Origin: Staphylococcus warneri
GTDB taxonomy: Bacteria; Bacillota; Bacilli; Staphylococcales; Staphylococcaceae
DNA: 64,000 bases
Direction: 5' to 3'
NCBI RefSeq assembly: GCF_900636385.1
Contig: NZ_LR134269.1
Location: forward strand, 248,001 to 312,000
In this document: positions 1 through 10,137 of the stretch, one piece after another
Position numbering within the stretch: the stretch's first letter is position 1
Layout: each line of letters opens with the position of its first letter
Translations under genes and position numbers: made by a program
The notes under the pieces: generated by a model
Told to the model about the DNA's origin: nothing
Databases searched by the model: none
What the model saw: only the letters and a program-made list of their open reading frames with translations

Positions 1-307
1 GAAAGCTTGGGTATCAGGACTGAGACGTGCACAATCTCCAACAAGAGCGCATACTAACTTTATTAATAAAGATGAACGGTTTCATTCAATCAAAGTTTGC
101 CCACTAATATACTGGTCAGAAGACGATGTATGGCAATATATCAAACAACATCAATTACCATATAACGAGTTACATGATCATCATTATCCTAGTATAGGTT
201 GTATTCCTTGTACATCACCAGTATTAGACTCTGAAGATTCCAGAGCAGGACGTTGGTCAAATTTTGACAAAACTGAATGCGGGTTACATGTTCCTGACAA
301 ACCTTAA
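1..307 (+). CDS. cysH: Phosphoadenylyl/adenylyl-sulfate reductase, 3' part (cut by window start)
   Basis: The last 101 codons of a PAPS/APS reductase, read in the frame starting at base 2 and ending in TAA at 305-307. The enzyme reduces activated sulfate to sulfite with thioredoxin. The C-terminal ECGLHVP motif carries the catalytic cysteine, and the upstream GCIPCTSP segment holds the CxxC that in Bacillus-type enzymes belongs to a [4Fe-4S] centre, so this is probably the iron-sulfur type that accepts APS and/or PAPS. It is the first visible gene of the sulfate cluster; its start and promoter lie outside the window. A 283-base gap separates it from cysJ, unusually long compared with the tight spacing of the rest of the cluster. 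Confidence 0.93.
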   Translation, partial: KAWVSGLRRAQSPTRAHTNFINKDERFHSIKVCPLIYWSEDDVWQYIKQHQLPYNELHDHHYPSIGCIPCTSPVLDSEDSRAGRWSNFDKTECGLHVPDKP

Positions 308-590
308 ATAGGGTTAAAAATTTTACGTATAAAACCTAGTATTCCGATAAGAATTAAACAGAGACTAATGACATCATATTTCGTTTACTCATTTAAGAGT
401 TTGGTACATAATTAAAGTAATCGGATCTGGGTGCAAGCGTCATGAATGAAGCTAATAGAATACAAATAGCGCATCGTTAAAATGATGACTGGATTGAACA
501 AGTATGATGAGGTCAAAATCTAGGATAGATGACAGCATACGATACCCAGTACTTTCAAAATCTAGGATTGAAGACAAGAGGTGGAAATTA
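308..590 (+). promoter_or_regulatory. Long cysH-cysJ spacer with 14-bp direct repeat
   Basis: No gene is visible. The 14-base word TCAAAATCTAGGAT occurs at 513-526 and again at 555-568, exactly 42 bases apart (about four helical turns). A tiny ORF, ATG 442 to TAA, encodes 12 residues after a weak GGGTG. I see no S-box or T-box consensus and no clear terminator. It may hold an internal promoter or a processing/attenuation site; that is inference. Confidence 0.4.
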
Positions 591-2441
591 GTGAATATTA
601 ACATCACAAATAGTCCTTTCAATGAGGAACAAGCAAAACAACTTAATGAATTACTACCAACTTTAACACCTGAACAAAAGCTTTGGTTAAGTGGTTATTT
701 AACAGCGAGTCAACAAGCTGAGACCAATGAATCAGTGACGTCGAATCAAATAGCACAACAAGACCAACAAACTGAAACAATGCTTGCTGATAAAGAACCT
801 GAAGTTACACCAGAATCTCGTGCCATTACAATTTTATATGGGTCAGAGACGGGAAATGCCCAAAGTTTAGCAGAAATCTTTGAAGAACGTCTTGTAGATA
901 TGGGTAACAATGTGACCTTGAAATCTATGGAAGACATTAAACCTAAAGATATTAAAAAAGTTGAAGATTTATTTATAATCACATCGACACATGGCGAAGG
1001 TGATCCACCTGATAATGCTATTGAATTACATGAATACTTACATGGGCGTAAAGCACCGAAACTAGAAGGTCTGAGATTTTCGGTACTTGCGTTAGGTGAT
1101 CAATCATACGAATATTTCTGTCAAGCTGGTAAAGATTTCGACTTTAAATTAGCCGAATTAGGCGCTGAGCGATTATATGACCGTGTAGATTGTGATATCG
1201 ATTACGAAGAAGATGCCGAAAAATGGATGACCAACGTCATTAATGCTATAGGCTCCAAACCCAAAGATACTGATAGTGAGCAAGTTGTAAGCGAATCGAT
1301 TAAATCAGCAAAGGAGCGTAAATATTCTAAATCCAATCCATATGAAGCAGAAGTATTAGAAAACATTAATTTAAATGGTAGAGGATCTAATAAAGAAACA
1401 AGACATGTTGAATTACTATTAGATAATTTTGGAGAGGAATACGAACCAGGCGATTGTATTGTGGTATTACCACAAAATGATCCATCTATTGTTGAATTAT
1501 TAATCAGCACATTAGGATGGGATTATGAAGAACAAGTGCTTATCAATGAAGATGGCGATACATTAAACCTTGAAGAGGCATTAACATCGCATTTTGAAAT
1601 TACTAAACTAACGAAACCATTATTAGAGAATGCATCAGCACTATTTGATAACGATGAATTAAAAGGAAAAGTTCAAGATAAAGAATGGGTTCAAAATTAT
1701 ATTGAAGGACGAGACCTTATCGATTTATTAAACGATTTTAATACGACTGAACTTCAACCCGATAACCTATATCAACTATTGAGAAAGTTACCACCTAGAG
1801 AATATTCTATTTCAAGTAGTTATAAAGCAACGCCTGATGAAGTACATATTACAGTTGGTGCGGTAAGATACCATTCTCATGGTCGAGATCGAACAGGTGT
1901 TTGCTCAGTTCAATTTGCAGAACGTGTGCAACCCGGCGATACGGTACCGATTTATTTAAAACGTAATCCAAACTTTAAATTTCCACAAGAAAGCGAAGTA
2001 CCTGTCATCATGATTGGACCTGGTACAGGCGTCGCACCTTTCAGAAGTTATATGCAGGAAAGAGAAGAATTAGGATTTAAAGGAAATACTTGGTTGTTCT
2101 TCGGTGAACAACATTTCACAACCGATTTTCTTTATCAAACAGATTGGCAAGAATGGTTAGACAATGGTTATTTATCGAAACTAGATGTTGCGTTTTCTAG
2201 AGATACTGAGCATAAAGTGTATGTGCAACACCGTATATTAGAAAATAGTAAACAGTTTAATGAATGGATACAAAATGGAGCAGCTATCTTCATATGTGGG
2301 GACGAAAAGCAAATGGCTAAAGATGTACACCAAACGATTAAGGAAGTATTGATGAATGAACAAAGTTTATCCGAAGAAGATGCTGAAGCGTATCTTAAGC
2401 AGATGAAGAGAGAGAAAAGATATCAAAGAGACGTCTATTAA
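591..2441 (+). CDS. cysJ: Assimilatory sulfite reductase, flavoprotein subunit
   Basis: Electron-transfer subunit that passes electrons from NADPH through FAD and FMN to CysI. I start it at GTG 591, seven bases after AGGTGG; this gives 616 residues beginning MNINITNSPFNEEQ, matching the start of Bacillus CysJ. The open frame runs 29 codons further upstream (from 504), but that extension lacks family similarity and contains the direct repeat. Order: N-terminal linker, flavodoxin/FMN domain (LYGSETGNAQ near residue 80), FAD domain (REYSISSSY near 401), NADPH domain (GPGTGVAPFRSYM near 476, ICGDEKQMA near 570), and the typical KRYQRDVY end. cysI follows after 18 bases. Confidence 0.95.
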   Translation: MNINITNSPFNEEQAKQLNELLPTLTPEQKLWLSGYLTASQQAETNESVTSNQIAQQDQQTETMLADKEPEVTPESRAITILYGSETGNAQSLAEIFEERLVDMGNNVTLKSMEDIKPKDIKKVEDLFIITSTHGEGDPPDNAIELHEYLHGRKAPKLEGLRFSVLALGDQSYEYFCQAGKDFDFKLAELGAERLYDRVDCDIDYEEDAEKWMTNVINAIGSKPKDTDSEQVVSESIKSAKERKYSKSNPYEAEVLENINLNGRGSNKETRHVELLLDNFGEEYEPGDCIVVLPQNDPSIVELLISTLGWDYEEQVLINEDGDTLNLEEALTSHFEITKLTKPLLENASALFDNDELKGKVQDKEWVQNYIEGRDLIDLLNDFNTTELQPDNLYQLLRKLPPREYSISSSYKATPDEVHITVGAVRYHSHGRDRTGVCSVQFAERVQPGDTVPIYLKRNPNFKFPQESEVPVIMIGPGTGVAPFRSYMQEREELGFKGNTWLFFGEQHFTTDFLYQTDWQEWLDNGYLSKLDVAFSRDTEHKVYVQHRILENSKQFNEWIQNGAAIFICGDEKQMAKDVHQTIKEVLMNEQSLSEEDAEAYLKQMKREKRYQRDVY

Positions 2442-2459
2442 CGGGAAAGGGTGTCAAAC

Positions 2460-4178
2460 ATGGTTAAATCAAATCAAAAACTGTCAGATGAATTAGATGA
2501 TCATTTAGATCAAATGGAATATTTGAAGGCAGATAGCCAGTATTTGAGAGGTACCATCGAACAAGGATTAGCTAATCCTATCACTGGTGCGATTTCTCAA
2601 GATGATGCGAAGTTATTAAAGTTTCATGGTAGTTATATGCAAGATGATAGAGATTTAAGAGATGAACGACGTAAACAGAAATTAGAACCTGCTTATAGTT
2701 TTATGATTCGTGTACGTGTACCAGGTGGCAAAGCTACGCCAGAACAATGGATAGCCATGGATGATATTTCGAATCAATATGCTAACCAGACCATCAAATT
2801 GACAACGCGTCAAGCATTCCAATTTCATGGTATTTTAAAACGAAATTTAAAACAATCTATGAAAGATATTAATCAATCTGTACTTGATTCGATAGCAGCC
2901 TGTGGAGACGTTAACCGAAATACAATGTGTAATCCCAATCCATATCAATCTAAAGTACATGCTGAAGTAAATGATTATGCTACAGCTATCAGTAATCATT
3001 TACTTCCTAGTACTGGAGCATATCACGAAATATGGTTAGACGGTGAAAAAGTATTAGATTCAAGTGAAGAATCAGAACCCATTTATGGAAGTACCTATTT
3101 ACCTCGTAAGTTTAAAATTGGTATTGCAGTACCACCGTCTAATGATATTGACGTTTATTCTCAAGACATTGGTTTGATTGCCATCATTGAGCAAGGTGAA
3201 TTAATTGGCTTTAACATTACTATTGGTGGTGGTATGGGTATGACGCATGGTAATAAAGAGACATACCCGCAGTTAGGTCGATTAATTGGTTTCATTCCTA
3301 AAGACAAAGCAGTTGATGTGTGTGAAAAACTATTAACGATTCAACGAGATTATGGTAATAGAGAAAATCGTAAAAATGCACGTTTTAAATATACAGTTGA
3401 TCGTTTAGGTGAAATTTGGGTGAATGAAGAGCTAAATCGACGCTTAGGTTGGGAGATTGAACCTGCAAAAGATTATGAGTTTGACCATAATGGCGATCGT
3501 CTTGGATGGATAGAGGGTGAGAATAACTGGAACTATACGCTATTTATTCAAAACGGACGTGTAAAAGATACTGAAGATTATCAACTTAAAACAGCACTTC
3601 GTGAAATTGCAGAGACACATACTGGAGATTTCAGGTTGTCACCTAATCAAAATTTGGTCATTGCTAACATTTCTCCAGAAAAGAAAAACGACATACAACA
3701 AATTATAGATAAATATCAACTTACAGATGGTAGTTATTATACTGGATTAAGACGTAATTCAATGGCTTGTGTAGCATTTCCAACATGCGGTCTTGCTATG
3801 GCAGAATCAGAACGTTATTTACCTTCACTCATTTCAAAAATTGAAAATTTACTTGATGAAGCGGGGGTTCAAGAAGAAGACATTACGATTCGAATGACAG
3901 GATGCCCAAATGGGTGTGCTCGCCCAGCCTTAGCAGAAATCGCATTTATTGGTAAAGCGCCAGGAAAATACAATATGTATTTAGGTGGTGGATTTAAAGG
4001 AGAAAGACTCAATAAATTATATAAAGAAAATATTGATGAAAACGAAATTTTACAAACGTTAAGACCGCTACTCATACAGTACGGAAAAGAAAAATTACCG
4101 GATGAACATTTTGGTGATTTTATGATACGCACTGGGGTGGTAGCAAAAGTGAATGATGGAAGAGATTTCCATAGTTAA
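2460..4178 (+). CDS. cysI: Assimilatory sulfite reductase, siroheme hemoprotein subunit
   Basis: Reduces sulfite to sulfide by six electrons at a coupled siroheme/[4Fe-4S] centre. The four cluster cysteines are at residues 437, 443, 482 and 486 (C-x5-C-x38-C-x3-C), within [10 protein letters not shown] and [10 protein letters not shown], the spacing known from E. coli CysI. Two ferredoxin-like and two sulfite-reductase repeats are recognisable. Start chosen at ATG 2460 (572 residues): AAAGGGTG lies six bases upstream, whereas an in-frame GTG at 2451 sits inside that ribosome binding site. It needs the siroheme made by the next two genes. Confidence 0.96.
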   Translation: MVKSNQKLSDELDDHLDQMEYLKADSQYLRGTIEQGLANPITGAISQDDAKLLKFHGSYMQDDRDLRDERRKQKLEPAYSFMIRVRVPGGKATPEQWIAMDDISNQYANQTIKLTTRQAFQFHGILKRNLKQSMKDINQSVLDSIAACGDVNRNTMCNPNPYQSKVHAEVNDYATAISNHLLPSTGAYHEIWLDGEKVLDSSEESEPIYGSTYLPRKFKIGIAVPPSNDIDVYSQDIGLIAIIEQGELIGFNITIGGGMGMTHGNKETYPQLGRLIGFIPKDKAVDVCEKLLTIQRDYGNRENRKNARFKYTVDRLGEIWVNEELNRRLGWEIEPAKDYEFDHNGDRLGWIEGENNWNYTLFIQNGRVKDTEDYQLKTALREIAETHTGDFRLSPNQNLVIANISPEKKNDIQQIIDKYQLTDGSYYTGLRRNSMACVAFPTCGLAMAESERYLPSLISKIENLLDEAGVQEEDITIRMTGCPNGCARPALAEIAFIGKAPGKYNMYLGGGFKGERLNKLYKENIDENEILQTLRPLLIQYGKEKLPDEHFGDFMIRTGVVAKVNDGRDFHS

Positions 4179-4208
4179 AAGAAAAATGGCGTTAGGGGTT
4201 GAGTATCT

Positions 4209-4976
4209 ATGGGCAAAGTTTATTTAGTAGGTGCAGGACCTGGAGATCCAGAATTATTAACGATCAAAGGGCTTAGAGCAATTAAAGAAGCAGATGTCAT
4301 TTTGTATGACAGGTTAATTAATAAAGACATATTAGACTATGCTGAGCCAAACACTAAGTTTTTCTATTGTGGCAAGGACCCATACAGACATTCGTTACCT
4401 CAAGAAGAAACAAATCGTATGATGATACAGTTGGCTAAAAAAGGACATACAGTCACACGGTTAAAAGGTGGAGATCCATTTGTATTTGGTCGTGGCGGAG
4501 AAGAAGCGGAGCAATTGGCGACACATCATATTCCATTTGAAATTGTTCCGGGAATTACATCAGGGATAGCGGCACCAGCATATGCAGGTATCCCAGTAAC
4601 ACATCGAGATTATAGTTCATCTGTAGCGTTTATCACTGCTGTAAATAAACCTGGTATGGATAAGGAAGCGTATTGGCAACATTTAGCGCAAGGCCCTGAA
4701 ACCTTATGTATTTATATGGGCGTCAAACGATTACCGGAGATTTGTGAATTACTAGTGAAATTTGGTAAGAATCCTCAAACACCAGTGGCACTTGTACATA
4801 TGGGTACAGCTACATCACAACATACAGTAACGGGTACATTGCAAGATATCACAAATAAGGCAAAGGAAATTACTAATCCGGCGATGATTATAGTTGGAGA
4901 CGTTGTGAATATGAGAGAAAAAATCAGTTGGTTTGAAGAACAAGCATTTAAAGAAAATGTCAACTTGGCTAAGTAA
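4209..4976 (+). CDS. cobA: Uroporphyrinogen-III C-methyltransferase (SUMT)
   Basis: Transfers two methyl groups from S-adenosylmethionine to uroporphyrinogen III, giving precorrin-2, the first step to siroheme. The 255-residue protein has the family signatures: GAGPGDPELLT at the N-terminus (SAM site), GGDPFVFGRGGEE near residue 95, and a VVNMREK-type end. It is the single-domain form, without the CysG oxidase/chelatase fusion, whose other half is the next gene. ATG 4209 follows TTAGGGGTTGAG. Its place between cysI and the dehydrogenase indicates siroheme for CysI rather than cobalamin; names used for this family include cobA, sumT and ylnD. Confidence 0.93.
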   Translation: MGKVYLVGAGPGDPELLTIKGLRAIKEADVILYDRLINKDILDYAEPNTKFFYCGKDPYRHSLPQEETNRMMIQLAKKGHTVTRLKGGDPFVFGRGGEEAEQLATHHIPFEIVPGITSGIAAPAYAGIPVTHRDYSSSVAFITAVNKPGMDKEAYWQHLAQGPETLCIYMGVKRLPEICELLVKFGKNPQTPVALVHMGTATSQHTVTGTLQDITNKAKEITNPAMIIVGDVVNMREKISWFEEQAFKENVNLAK

Positions 4977-5037
4977 GATACACTTAATTATTAGAATATT
5001 AAAATAATTATTTTGGATAGGAAAGGTGACGAGGCAC

Positions 5038-5655
5038 ATGCAAATGCCAATCATGATTAATTTATCACAAATGAATGTTGTGGTTATCGGAGGTGGTCGA
5101 ATAGCCACACGACGTGTCGAATTGCTACTTGAGTATGCTAGCCACATTCGCGTAGTAAGCCCTCATATAACAGAATATTTAAATGGGCTTATCCAACAAC
5201 AACAGGTAACATGGCATCAAAAAGAATTTGACCCCTCAGATGTGGCAAATGCAGACTTAGTCATTGCTGCTACAAATAATGACCAAGTGAATGATGAGAT
5301 TAAACATCACCTAGGGTCACATACATTATTTAATCATGTAGGTAATGCAAAAGAGGGTAATATCACATTTCCTAATCAACTTAGAAGAGGCAAACTCACA
5401 ATAAGTGTATCAACAGATGGAGCAAGTCCTAAACTAGCTAAGCAAATCATACAAAATTTGGCACAAACTTATGATGAATCTTATGAAGACTACATTGACT
5501 TTTTATATGAATCTAGACAACTTATTAAAGAAAAGGCACTCACATCATCTGAAAAGCAAAGCTTACTTCAAGATATTTTAACTGAGAAATATAAACATCC
5601 CAACGCACAGCAGTCTTTTATAAACTGGTTGAAAACACTGGATTCATCCAGATAG
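5038..5655 (+). CDS. Precorrin-2 dehydrogenase (siroheme synthase N-domain type)
   Basis: Oxidises precorrin-2 to sirohydrochlorin with NAD; relatives (Met8, SirC, YlnF) may also insert iron, and no separate ferrochelatase gene is visible here. A Rossmann site is clear near the N-terminus (VVVIGGGRIATRRVELLL), followed by the family's ATNNDQVND and VGNAKEGNITFP segments. Start set at ATG 5038 (205 residues), nine bases after AGGTG; an in-frame GTG at 5026 overlaps that ribosome binding site. It is 61 bases downstream of the methyltransferase and 14 before the TauE gene, consistent with one transcript. Confidence 0.88.
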   Translation: MQMPIMINLSQMNVVVIGGGRIATRRVELLLEYASHIRVVSPHITEYLNGLIQQQQVTWHQKEFDPSDVANADLVIAATNNDQVNDEIKHHLGSHTLFNHVGNAKEGNITFPNQLRRGKLTISVSTDGASPKLAKQIIQNLAQTYDESYEDYIDFLYESRQLIKEKALTSSEKQSLLQDILTEKYKHPNAQQSFINWLKTLDSSR

Positions 5656-5669
5656 GGGCAAGGTAAAAT

Positions 5670-6569
5670 ATGCGGAAATTATTTATTTTTGCGCTAGCAG
5701 GCTTTTTAGCACAATTAGTAGATGGATCACTTGGAATGGGGTTTGGGGCGTCATCATCCTCCATTCTATTAACCTTTGGCGTGGCACCCGCTATTGTCTC
5801 AGCTACAGTTCATTTTTCAGAAATAGCGACTACCGCAGCATCAGGGACCTCACATTGGAAGTTTGAAAATGTCCATTATCCAACGATGTTGAAATTAGCT
5901 ATTCCAGGTGCTATCAGTGCATTTTTAGGTGCAGCAGTATTAACAAGCATTAATGCTAATGCAATTAAACCACTGATTGCTTTATTTCTATTGTCGATGG
6001 GCGTTTATATATTATATCAATTTATATTTAAGCATATGAACGATGGACATCATTATTCAGGTCAATTTGGCCGGATAAGAATGGTGACACAAGGTGCTAT
6101 CGCAGGTTTTTTAGATGCTATAGGCGGTGGCGGATGGGGACCTGTTAATACACCGTTACTTTTATCTAGTAAAAAGATGGAACCACGATACGTGATTGGT
6201 ACAGTCTCAGCAAGCGAGTTTTTCGTTACTCTATCAGCGTCGTTAAGTTTTATCATTTTCTTAGGTATGACGCATATCAATTGGTTAGCTGTAATAGCAC
6301 TTAGTGCAGGTGGACTGATTGCAGCACCTATTTCCGCATATCTAGTTAAAATCTTACCGATTAATATTTTAGCAATATGTGTTGGGGGGTTAATTATTTT
6401 TACTAATAGTAATGCATTGCTTAGTTACTTTGTTAAGGATGAGGTGCTATCTAACATTGTGAGAGTCATCATTATCGTTGTTGTTTTAAGTCTACTTGTT
6501 ATCCAGGTCATTAGAAATAGAATGCTAAGTTTTTCTTACAAGAAAAACCGAGTAAACAAATATAATTAA
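5670..6569 (+). CDS. TauE/SafE family membrane transporter
   Basis: A 299-residue integral membrane protein with about eight hydrophobic segments in two repeated halves, as in the TauE/SafE (DUF81) family. Glycine-rich motifs [13 protein letters not shown] near residue 20 and [15 protein letters not shown] near 150 mark the two halves. Family members export sulfite, sulfoacetate or related organosulfur anions, or import sulfate. Lying between the siroheme and ATP-sulfurylase genes, it may export excess sulfite or act as the sulfate permease of the cluster; the direction cannot be read from sequence. A short hydrophilic, lysine-rich tail ends the protein. Confidence 0.86.
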   Translation: MRKLFIFALAGFLAQLVDGSLGMGFGASSSSILLTFGVAPAIVSATVHFSEIATTAASGTSHWKFENVHYPTMLKLAIPGAISAFLGAAVLTSINANAIKPLIALFLLSMGVYILYQFIFKHMNDGHHYSGQFGRIRMVTQGAIAGFLDAIGGGGWGPVNTPLLLSSKKMEPRYVIGTVSASEFFVTLSASLSFIIFLGMTHINWLAVIALSAGGLIAAPISAYLVKILPINILAICVGGLIIFTNSNALLSYFVKDEVLSNIVRVIIIVVVLSLLVIQVIRNRMLSFSYKKNRVNKYN

Positions 6570-6589
6570 TTGGAAAAGGAGATTTAAAT

Positions 6590-7768
6590 ATGTCAGAGCA
6601 TAAAACATTTACAAATGATACTATTCGCCCACATGGTGGAACATTGGTCAATTGTATTGTAGAAGGTACAAAAAGAGAACAACTGATTGAAAATGCGAAG
6701 TCTTTACATTCAATTATATTAAATCAATGGAGCTTATCGGATCTAGAATTAATAGGCATTGGTGGGTTCAGTCCATTAACTGGTTTTATGAATCAAGCTG
6801 ATTATGAAAGTGTCGTAGAACATGTTCATCTAAAAAATGGTCATGTTTGGAGTGTGCCAATTACATTGCCAGTAAGTCAAACAGAGGCTAACAATTTAGT
6901 GATTGGCGAACAGGTAGCACTATATGGAGAAGATGGTACATTGTATGGTGTGTTAGATTTAGAAGAAAAATATACTTATGATAAAGAAAAGGAAGCACAA
7001 CATGTTTATGGTACAACAGATAATGCACATCCAGGGGTGAAAAAGGTTTACGAAAAAGGTGAGTATTACTTAGCGGGGCCAATACAATTGATTAATCGTC
7101 CACAACATGATGCATTTGTAGATTACCATCTTGACCCATTAGAAACGAGACAGCTATTTAATAAATTGAATTGGAAGACTGTTGTAGGATTTCAAACTAG
7201 AAACCCAGTTCATCGTGCCCATGAATATATTCAGAAATCAGCATTAGAAATTGTAGATGGATTACTATTAAATCCATTAGTAGGTGAAACTAAATCTGAT
7301 GATATTCCAGCAGAGGTAAGAATGGAAAGTTATCAAGCCATACTTAAAAACTATTTCCCAGAAAATCGAGCACGTTTAGTCATTTATCCAGCTGCGATGA
7401 GATATGCAGGTCCAAGAGAAGCCATTTTACATGCGCTAGTAAGACAAAACTATGGTTGTACACACTTTATTGTTGGTAGAGACCATGCAGGTGTTGGTGA
7501 CTATTATGGCGCTTATGAAGCACAGGAATTTATTTCTCAATTTGAAAATGAATTAGATATACAAATTTTAAAATTTGAGCATGCCTTTTACTGTGAAGCA
7601 TGTGGCAATATGGCTACAGCTAAAACTTGTCCACACGATGCTTCGAATCATTTACATTTAAGTGGTACAAAAGTAAGAGAAAAATTACGCAACGGAGAAT
7701 CATTACCAGAAAAATTTTCAAGACCAGAAGTGGCAAATGTGCTGATCAAAGGATTAAAAGAGAAATGA
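6590..7768 (+). CDS. sat: Sulfate adenylyltransferase (ATP sulfurylase)
   Basis: Activates sulfate with ATP to adenosine-5'-phosphosulfate. The 392-residue length and motifs fit the monofunctional Sat family: [12 protein letters not shown] near residue 200 (QxRN and HxxH of the nucleotide site), [17 protein letters not shown] near 300, and the FYCEACG/TCPHD cysteine pairs, a likely metal knot seen in bacterial Sat proteins. ATG 6590 follows AAAGGAG at good distance. cysC follows after 16 bases, so the two activation steps are co-expressed. Confidence 0.96.
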   Translation: MSEHKTFTNDTIRPHGGTLVNCIVEGTKREQLIENAKSLHSIILNQWSLSDLELIGIGGFSPLTGFMNQADYESVVEHVHLKNGHVWSVPITLPVSQTEANNLVIGEQVALYGEDGTLYGVLDLEEKYTYDKEKEAQHVYGTTDNAHPGVKKVYEKGEYYLAGPIQLINRPQHDAFVDYHLDPLETRQLFNKLNWKTVVGFQTRNPVHRAHEYIQKSALEIVDGLLLNPLVGETKSDDIPAEVRMESYQAILKNYFPENRARLVIYPAAMRYAGPREAILHALVRQNYGCTHFIVGRDHAGVGDYYGAYEAQEFISQFENELDIQILKFEHAFYCEACGNMATAKTCPHDASNHLHLSGTKVREKLRNGESLPEKFSRPEVANVLIKGLKEK

Positions 7769-7784
7769 CAAAGGGTGATGTTAA

Positions 7785-8384
7785 ATGAGTGAAACAAAAC
7801 ATATTACATGGCACGAATCTGAAGTCACAAAAGCACAACGACAAACACGTAATGGTCATCAAAGTGTATTAATTTGGTTTACTGGTTTATCAGGGTCAGG
7901 TAAATCTACGGTATCGGTTGCTTTAGAAAAGGCATTATTTGAAGATGGCAAACAAACGTATCGTTTAGATGGAGATAATGTCAGACACGGTTTAAATAAA
8001 AATTTGGGCTTTTCTCCTGAAGATAGACAAGAGAATATTCGACGCATCGGTGAAGTAGGTAAGCTAATGGTAGATTCAGGTGCAATTACAGTTACAGCTT
8101 TTATATCACCGTACAAACAAGATAGGGATAATGTTAGACAATTATTTGAGGAACAAGAATTTATCGAAGTTTATACACAATGCAGTATTGAGACTTGTGA
8201 GCAACGTGATCCTAAAGGCTTATACAAGAAGGCACGTACAGGTGAAATACCTGAATTCACAGGTATTAGTGCGCCATATGAACCACCAGAAGAACCAGAA
8301 ATCATCATTAATACTGAAGATAATAGTGTTGAGTCATCGGTTAATCAAATATTAAACTATTTAAAAGAACATCGTTATATTTAA
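7785..8384 (+). CDS. cysC: Adenylylsulfate kinase (APS kinase)
   Basis: Phosphorylates APS to PAPS. The 199-residue protein has a P-loop GLSGSGKST near residue 32, the substrate-loop motifs [12 protein letters not shown] and [12 protein letters not shown], and [13 protein letters not shown], all standard for CysC. Possession of CysC means PAPS can be formed, even though Bacillus-type CysH enzymes may take APS directly. It is the last gene of the cluster: a strong terminator begins 12 bases after the stop. Confidence 0.96.
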   Translation: MSETKHITWHESEVTKAQRQTRNGHQSVLIWFTGLSGSGKSTVSVALEKALFEDGKQTYRLDGDNVRHGLNKNLGFSPEDRQENIRRIGEVGKLMVDSGAITVTAFISPYKQDRDNVRQLFEEQEFIEVYTQCSIETCEQRDPKGLYKKARTGEIPEFTGISAPYEPPEEPEIIINTEDNSVESSVNQILNYLKEHRYI

Positions 8385-8395
8385 AAATACGAGAT

Positions 8396-8442
8396 AAAGC
8401 GTGTAATGGAATTAATTCATATCCATACACGCTTTGTTTTTT
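8396..8442 (+). terminator. Terminator of the sulfate cluster
   Basis: AAAGCGTGTA (8396-8405) pairs perfectly with TACACGCTTT (8426-8435); an inner TGGA/TCCA extends the stem past one bulge, and a run of T follows. Confidence 0.93.
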
Positions 8443-8558
8443 GAAAATAAGATAGTTGTCAATATGAATTAAAAATTAAATTAATGTTTGAACATCTACT
8501 GATTGTGAAATAATAAATAATAAATAAGTAATTATACACATAAAATGAAGGTGATAAC

Positions 8559-9779
8559 ATGAGTGTCTTTTCTAAAGAGGATAAAATTCAAATATTGTCA
8601 GATATGGTTGAGATAAATACTGAAAATGATAATGAACTTGAAGTATGTAAATATCTTAAATCATTATTGAGCAAATATGATATAGACTCTAAGATTCAGG
8701 AAGTTGACGATAATCGAGCGAATTTAATTGCCGAAATTGGTGAAGGGTCACCGAAACTAGGTATCTCAGGGCATATGGATGTTGTTGATGCTGGGGATCA
8801 TAATGAATGGGAGCATGATCCATTTAAATTAACAGAAGAAGATGGTAAATTGTACGGTCGAGGTACGACTGATATGAAGGGCGGTTTAGCAGCATTAGTT
8901 ATTGCTATGATTGAAATTAAAGCGTCAGGTGATCTACAACAAGGTTCAATTAGATTAATGGCTACTACAGCAGAAGAAAGAGAAATGTCAGGGGCAGAGA
9001 AACTTAAAGAACAAGGCTATGTTGATGATTTAGATGGTTTAATTATTGCCGAACCGTCAGATGGCTTTGTATTTTACGCCTCAAAAGGCTCCATCGGATT
9101 AAAAGTAACATCTAAAGGCGTGCCCGCACATAGCTCATTACCATCACTGGGACATAATGCGATTAATACCCTCATTGAATTTATTCAAAAAATTAAAGAA
9201 AAGTATGATGACATCAAGAAAAACGAAGGTACACATGCACTTGATGTGCACCCATTTATTGATGAATTCTTTGGCGACCAAGTTGACGATAAGACGGAAG
9301 AAAAAGTTGAAGACGTAGCTGCAGGACTTGTTATTGTGAATTCGATTATACGAGGTGGAGAACAATTTAATACTGTTCCGGAAGAAGCGTATGCTGAATT
9401 TAATGTGAGAACCGTACCAGAATATGATAATCGAGCGATTGAAAAATTATTTAAAGATACGATAGAAGAAGTTGATAGTGACAGACTTTCTTTAGAAGTA
9501 ACTGTCGATCATCAAACAGTATATTCTCAAAAAGATAACACGTTAGTACAAAGCTTTTTAGATTATAATAATGAATTTAAAGTATCTGGTTTAGTTGGGG
9601 CGACTGATGCAGCAGAATTATTAGTAGATAAAGATGAAGACTTTGATTTAGCTATTATTGGCCCAGGTCATATGACTATGGCACACAAAACAGATGAATA
9701 TGTTTATAAATCAAGATATTTAGACTATACAGATATGTATCAACAAGTAATGTTGAATTATTTAAACAAAACCCAATAA
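8559..9779 (+). CDS. M20 family metallopeptidase (ArgE/DapE/ACY1 type)
   Basis: A 406-residue zinc hydrolase of the M20A group, annotated in staphylococci as succinyl-diaminopimelate desuccinylase-like. Metal and catalytic motifs are present: SGHMDVVDAG near residue 73, GRGTTDMKGG near 105, ATTAEERE near 140 and IAEPSDG near 165; GPGHMTMAHKTDEY lies near the C-terminus. The lid domain sits between. Staphylococci make diaminopimelate-derived lysine by the acetyl route, so the name DapE is doubtful; an amino-acid or dipeptide deacylase is as likely. It is a single gene between two terminators, not part of the sulfate cluster. Confidence 0.85.
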   Translation: MSVFSKEDKIQILSDMVEINTENDNELEVCKYLKSLLSKYDIDSKIQEVDDNRANLIAEIGEGSPKLGISGHMDVVDAGDHNEWEHDPFKLTEEDGKLYGRGTTDMKGGLAALVIAMIEIKASGDLQQGSIRLMATTAEEREMSGAEKLKEQGYVDDLDGLIIAEPSDGFVFYASKGSIGLKVTSKGVPAHSSLPSLGHNAINTLIEFIQKIKEKYDDIKKNEGTHALDVHPFIDEFFGDQVDDKTEEKVEDVAAGLVIVNSIIRGGEQFNTVPEEAYAEFNVRTVPEYDNRAIEKLFKDTIEEVDSDRLSLEVTVDHQTVYSQKDNTLVQSFLDYNNEFKVSGLVGATDAAELLVDKDEDFDLAIIGPGHMTMAHKTDEYVYKSRYLDYTDMYQQVMLNYLNKTQ

Positions 9780-9794
9780 AACCAAATGAAATGG

Positions 9795-9837
9795 ACTAAG
9801 ATTATTGCGTGGATAATGCAATAATCTTAGTTTTTTT
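9795..9837 (+). terminator. Terminator after the M20 peptidase gene
   Basis: A perfect 14-bp stem, ACTAAGATTATTGC (9795-9808) with GCAATAATCTTAGT (9818-9831), followed by seven T. Confidence 0.94.
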
Positions 9838-9934
9838 ATGTAGAAAATTGTCAGATAAATTACATACATAGTAATAATTGATATTAACAAAATGATTAAG
9901 TTGCGTAGCTATCCTTTTGAAAGCCATTACAACC

Positions 9935-9969
9935 ATAATCCAACAATTTTACAAAAAATGTTGGATTAT
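9935..9969. repeat. 11-bp inverted repeat upstream of the CHAP gene
   Basis: ATAATCCAACA (9935-9945) and TGTTGGATTAT (9959-9969) are perfect arms around 13 A/T-rich bases. No T-run follows, so it is not an obvious terminator. It lies just upstream of the WalR-type box and may be a second control site or a leader hairpin. Confidence 0.55.
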
Positions 9970-9978
9970 TATGATTCA

Positions 9979-9995
9979 TTTACAAAATCTTAACA
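9979..9995 (-). promoter_or_regulatory. WalR (YycF) box upstream of ssaA-like gene
   Basis: TTTACA-AAATC-TTAACA is, on the minus strand, TGTTAA-N5-TGTAAA, a perfect match to the WalR consensus TGTWAH-N5-TGTWAH. It lies about 140 bases upstream of a CHAP-amidase gene, a class WalKR is known to activate in S. aureus. Confidence 0.8.
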
Positions 9996-10137
9996 TCGCC
10001 CACAAAAGCTTGTTTGTTTGTTAGAGTGTGTCTTGTCGTTAATTAACGAAGAAGAAACTTATATGTTTATAGAAAATTGAAGGTAGCCACGAGATAGTAA
10101 ACAAAAAAGCTTTATCATTCTTAGGAGGATATTTAAA

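Noticed and set aside
308..590. S-box or T-box riboswitch before cysJ
   Set aside because: Neither the S-box core nor the T-box AGGGTGGNACCGCG sequence is present; only a vague GGGTGCAAGCG word.
504..590. Longer CysJ N-terminus
   Set aside because: The 29 extra codons include the 14-bp direct repeat and have no family counterpart; GTG 591 has a strong ribosome binding site.
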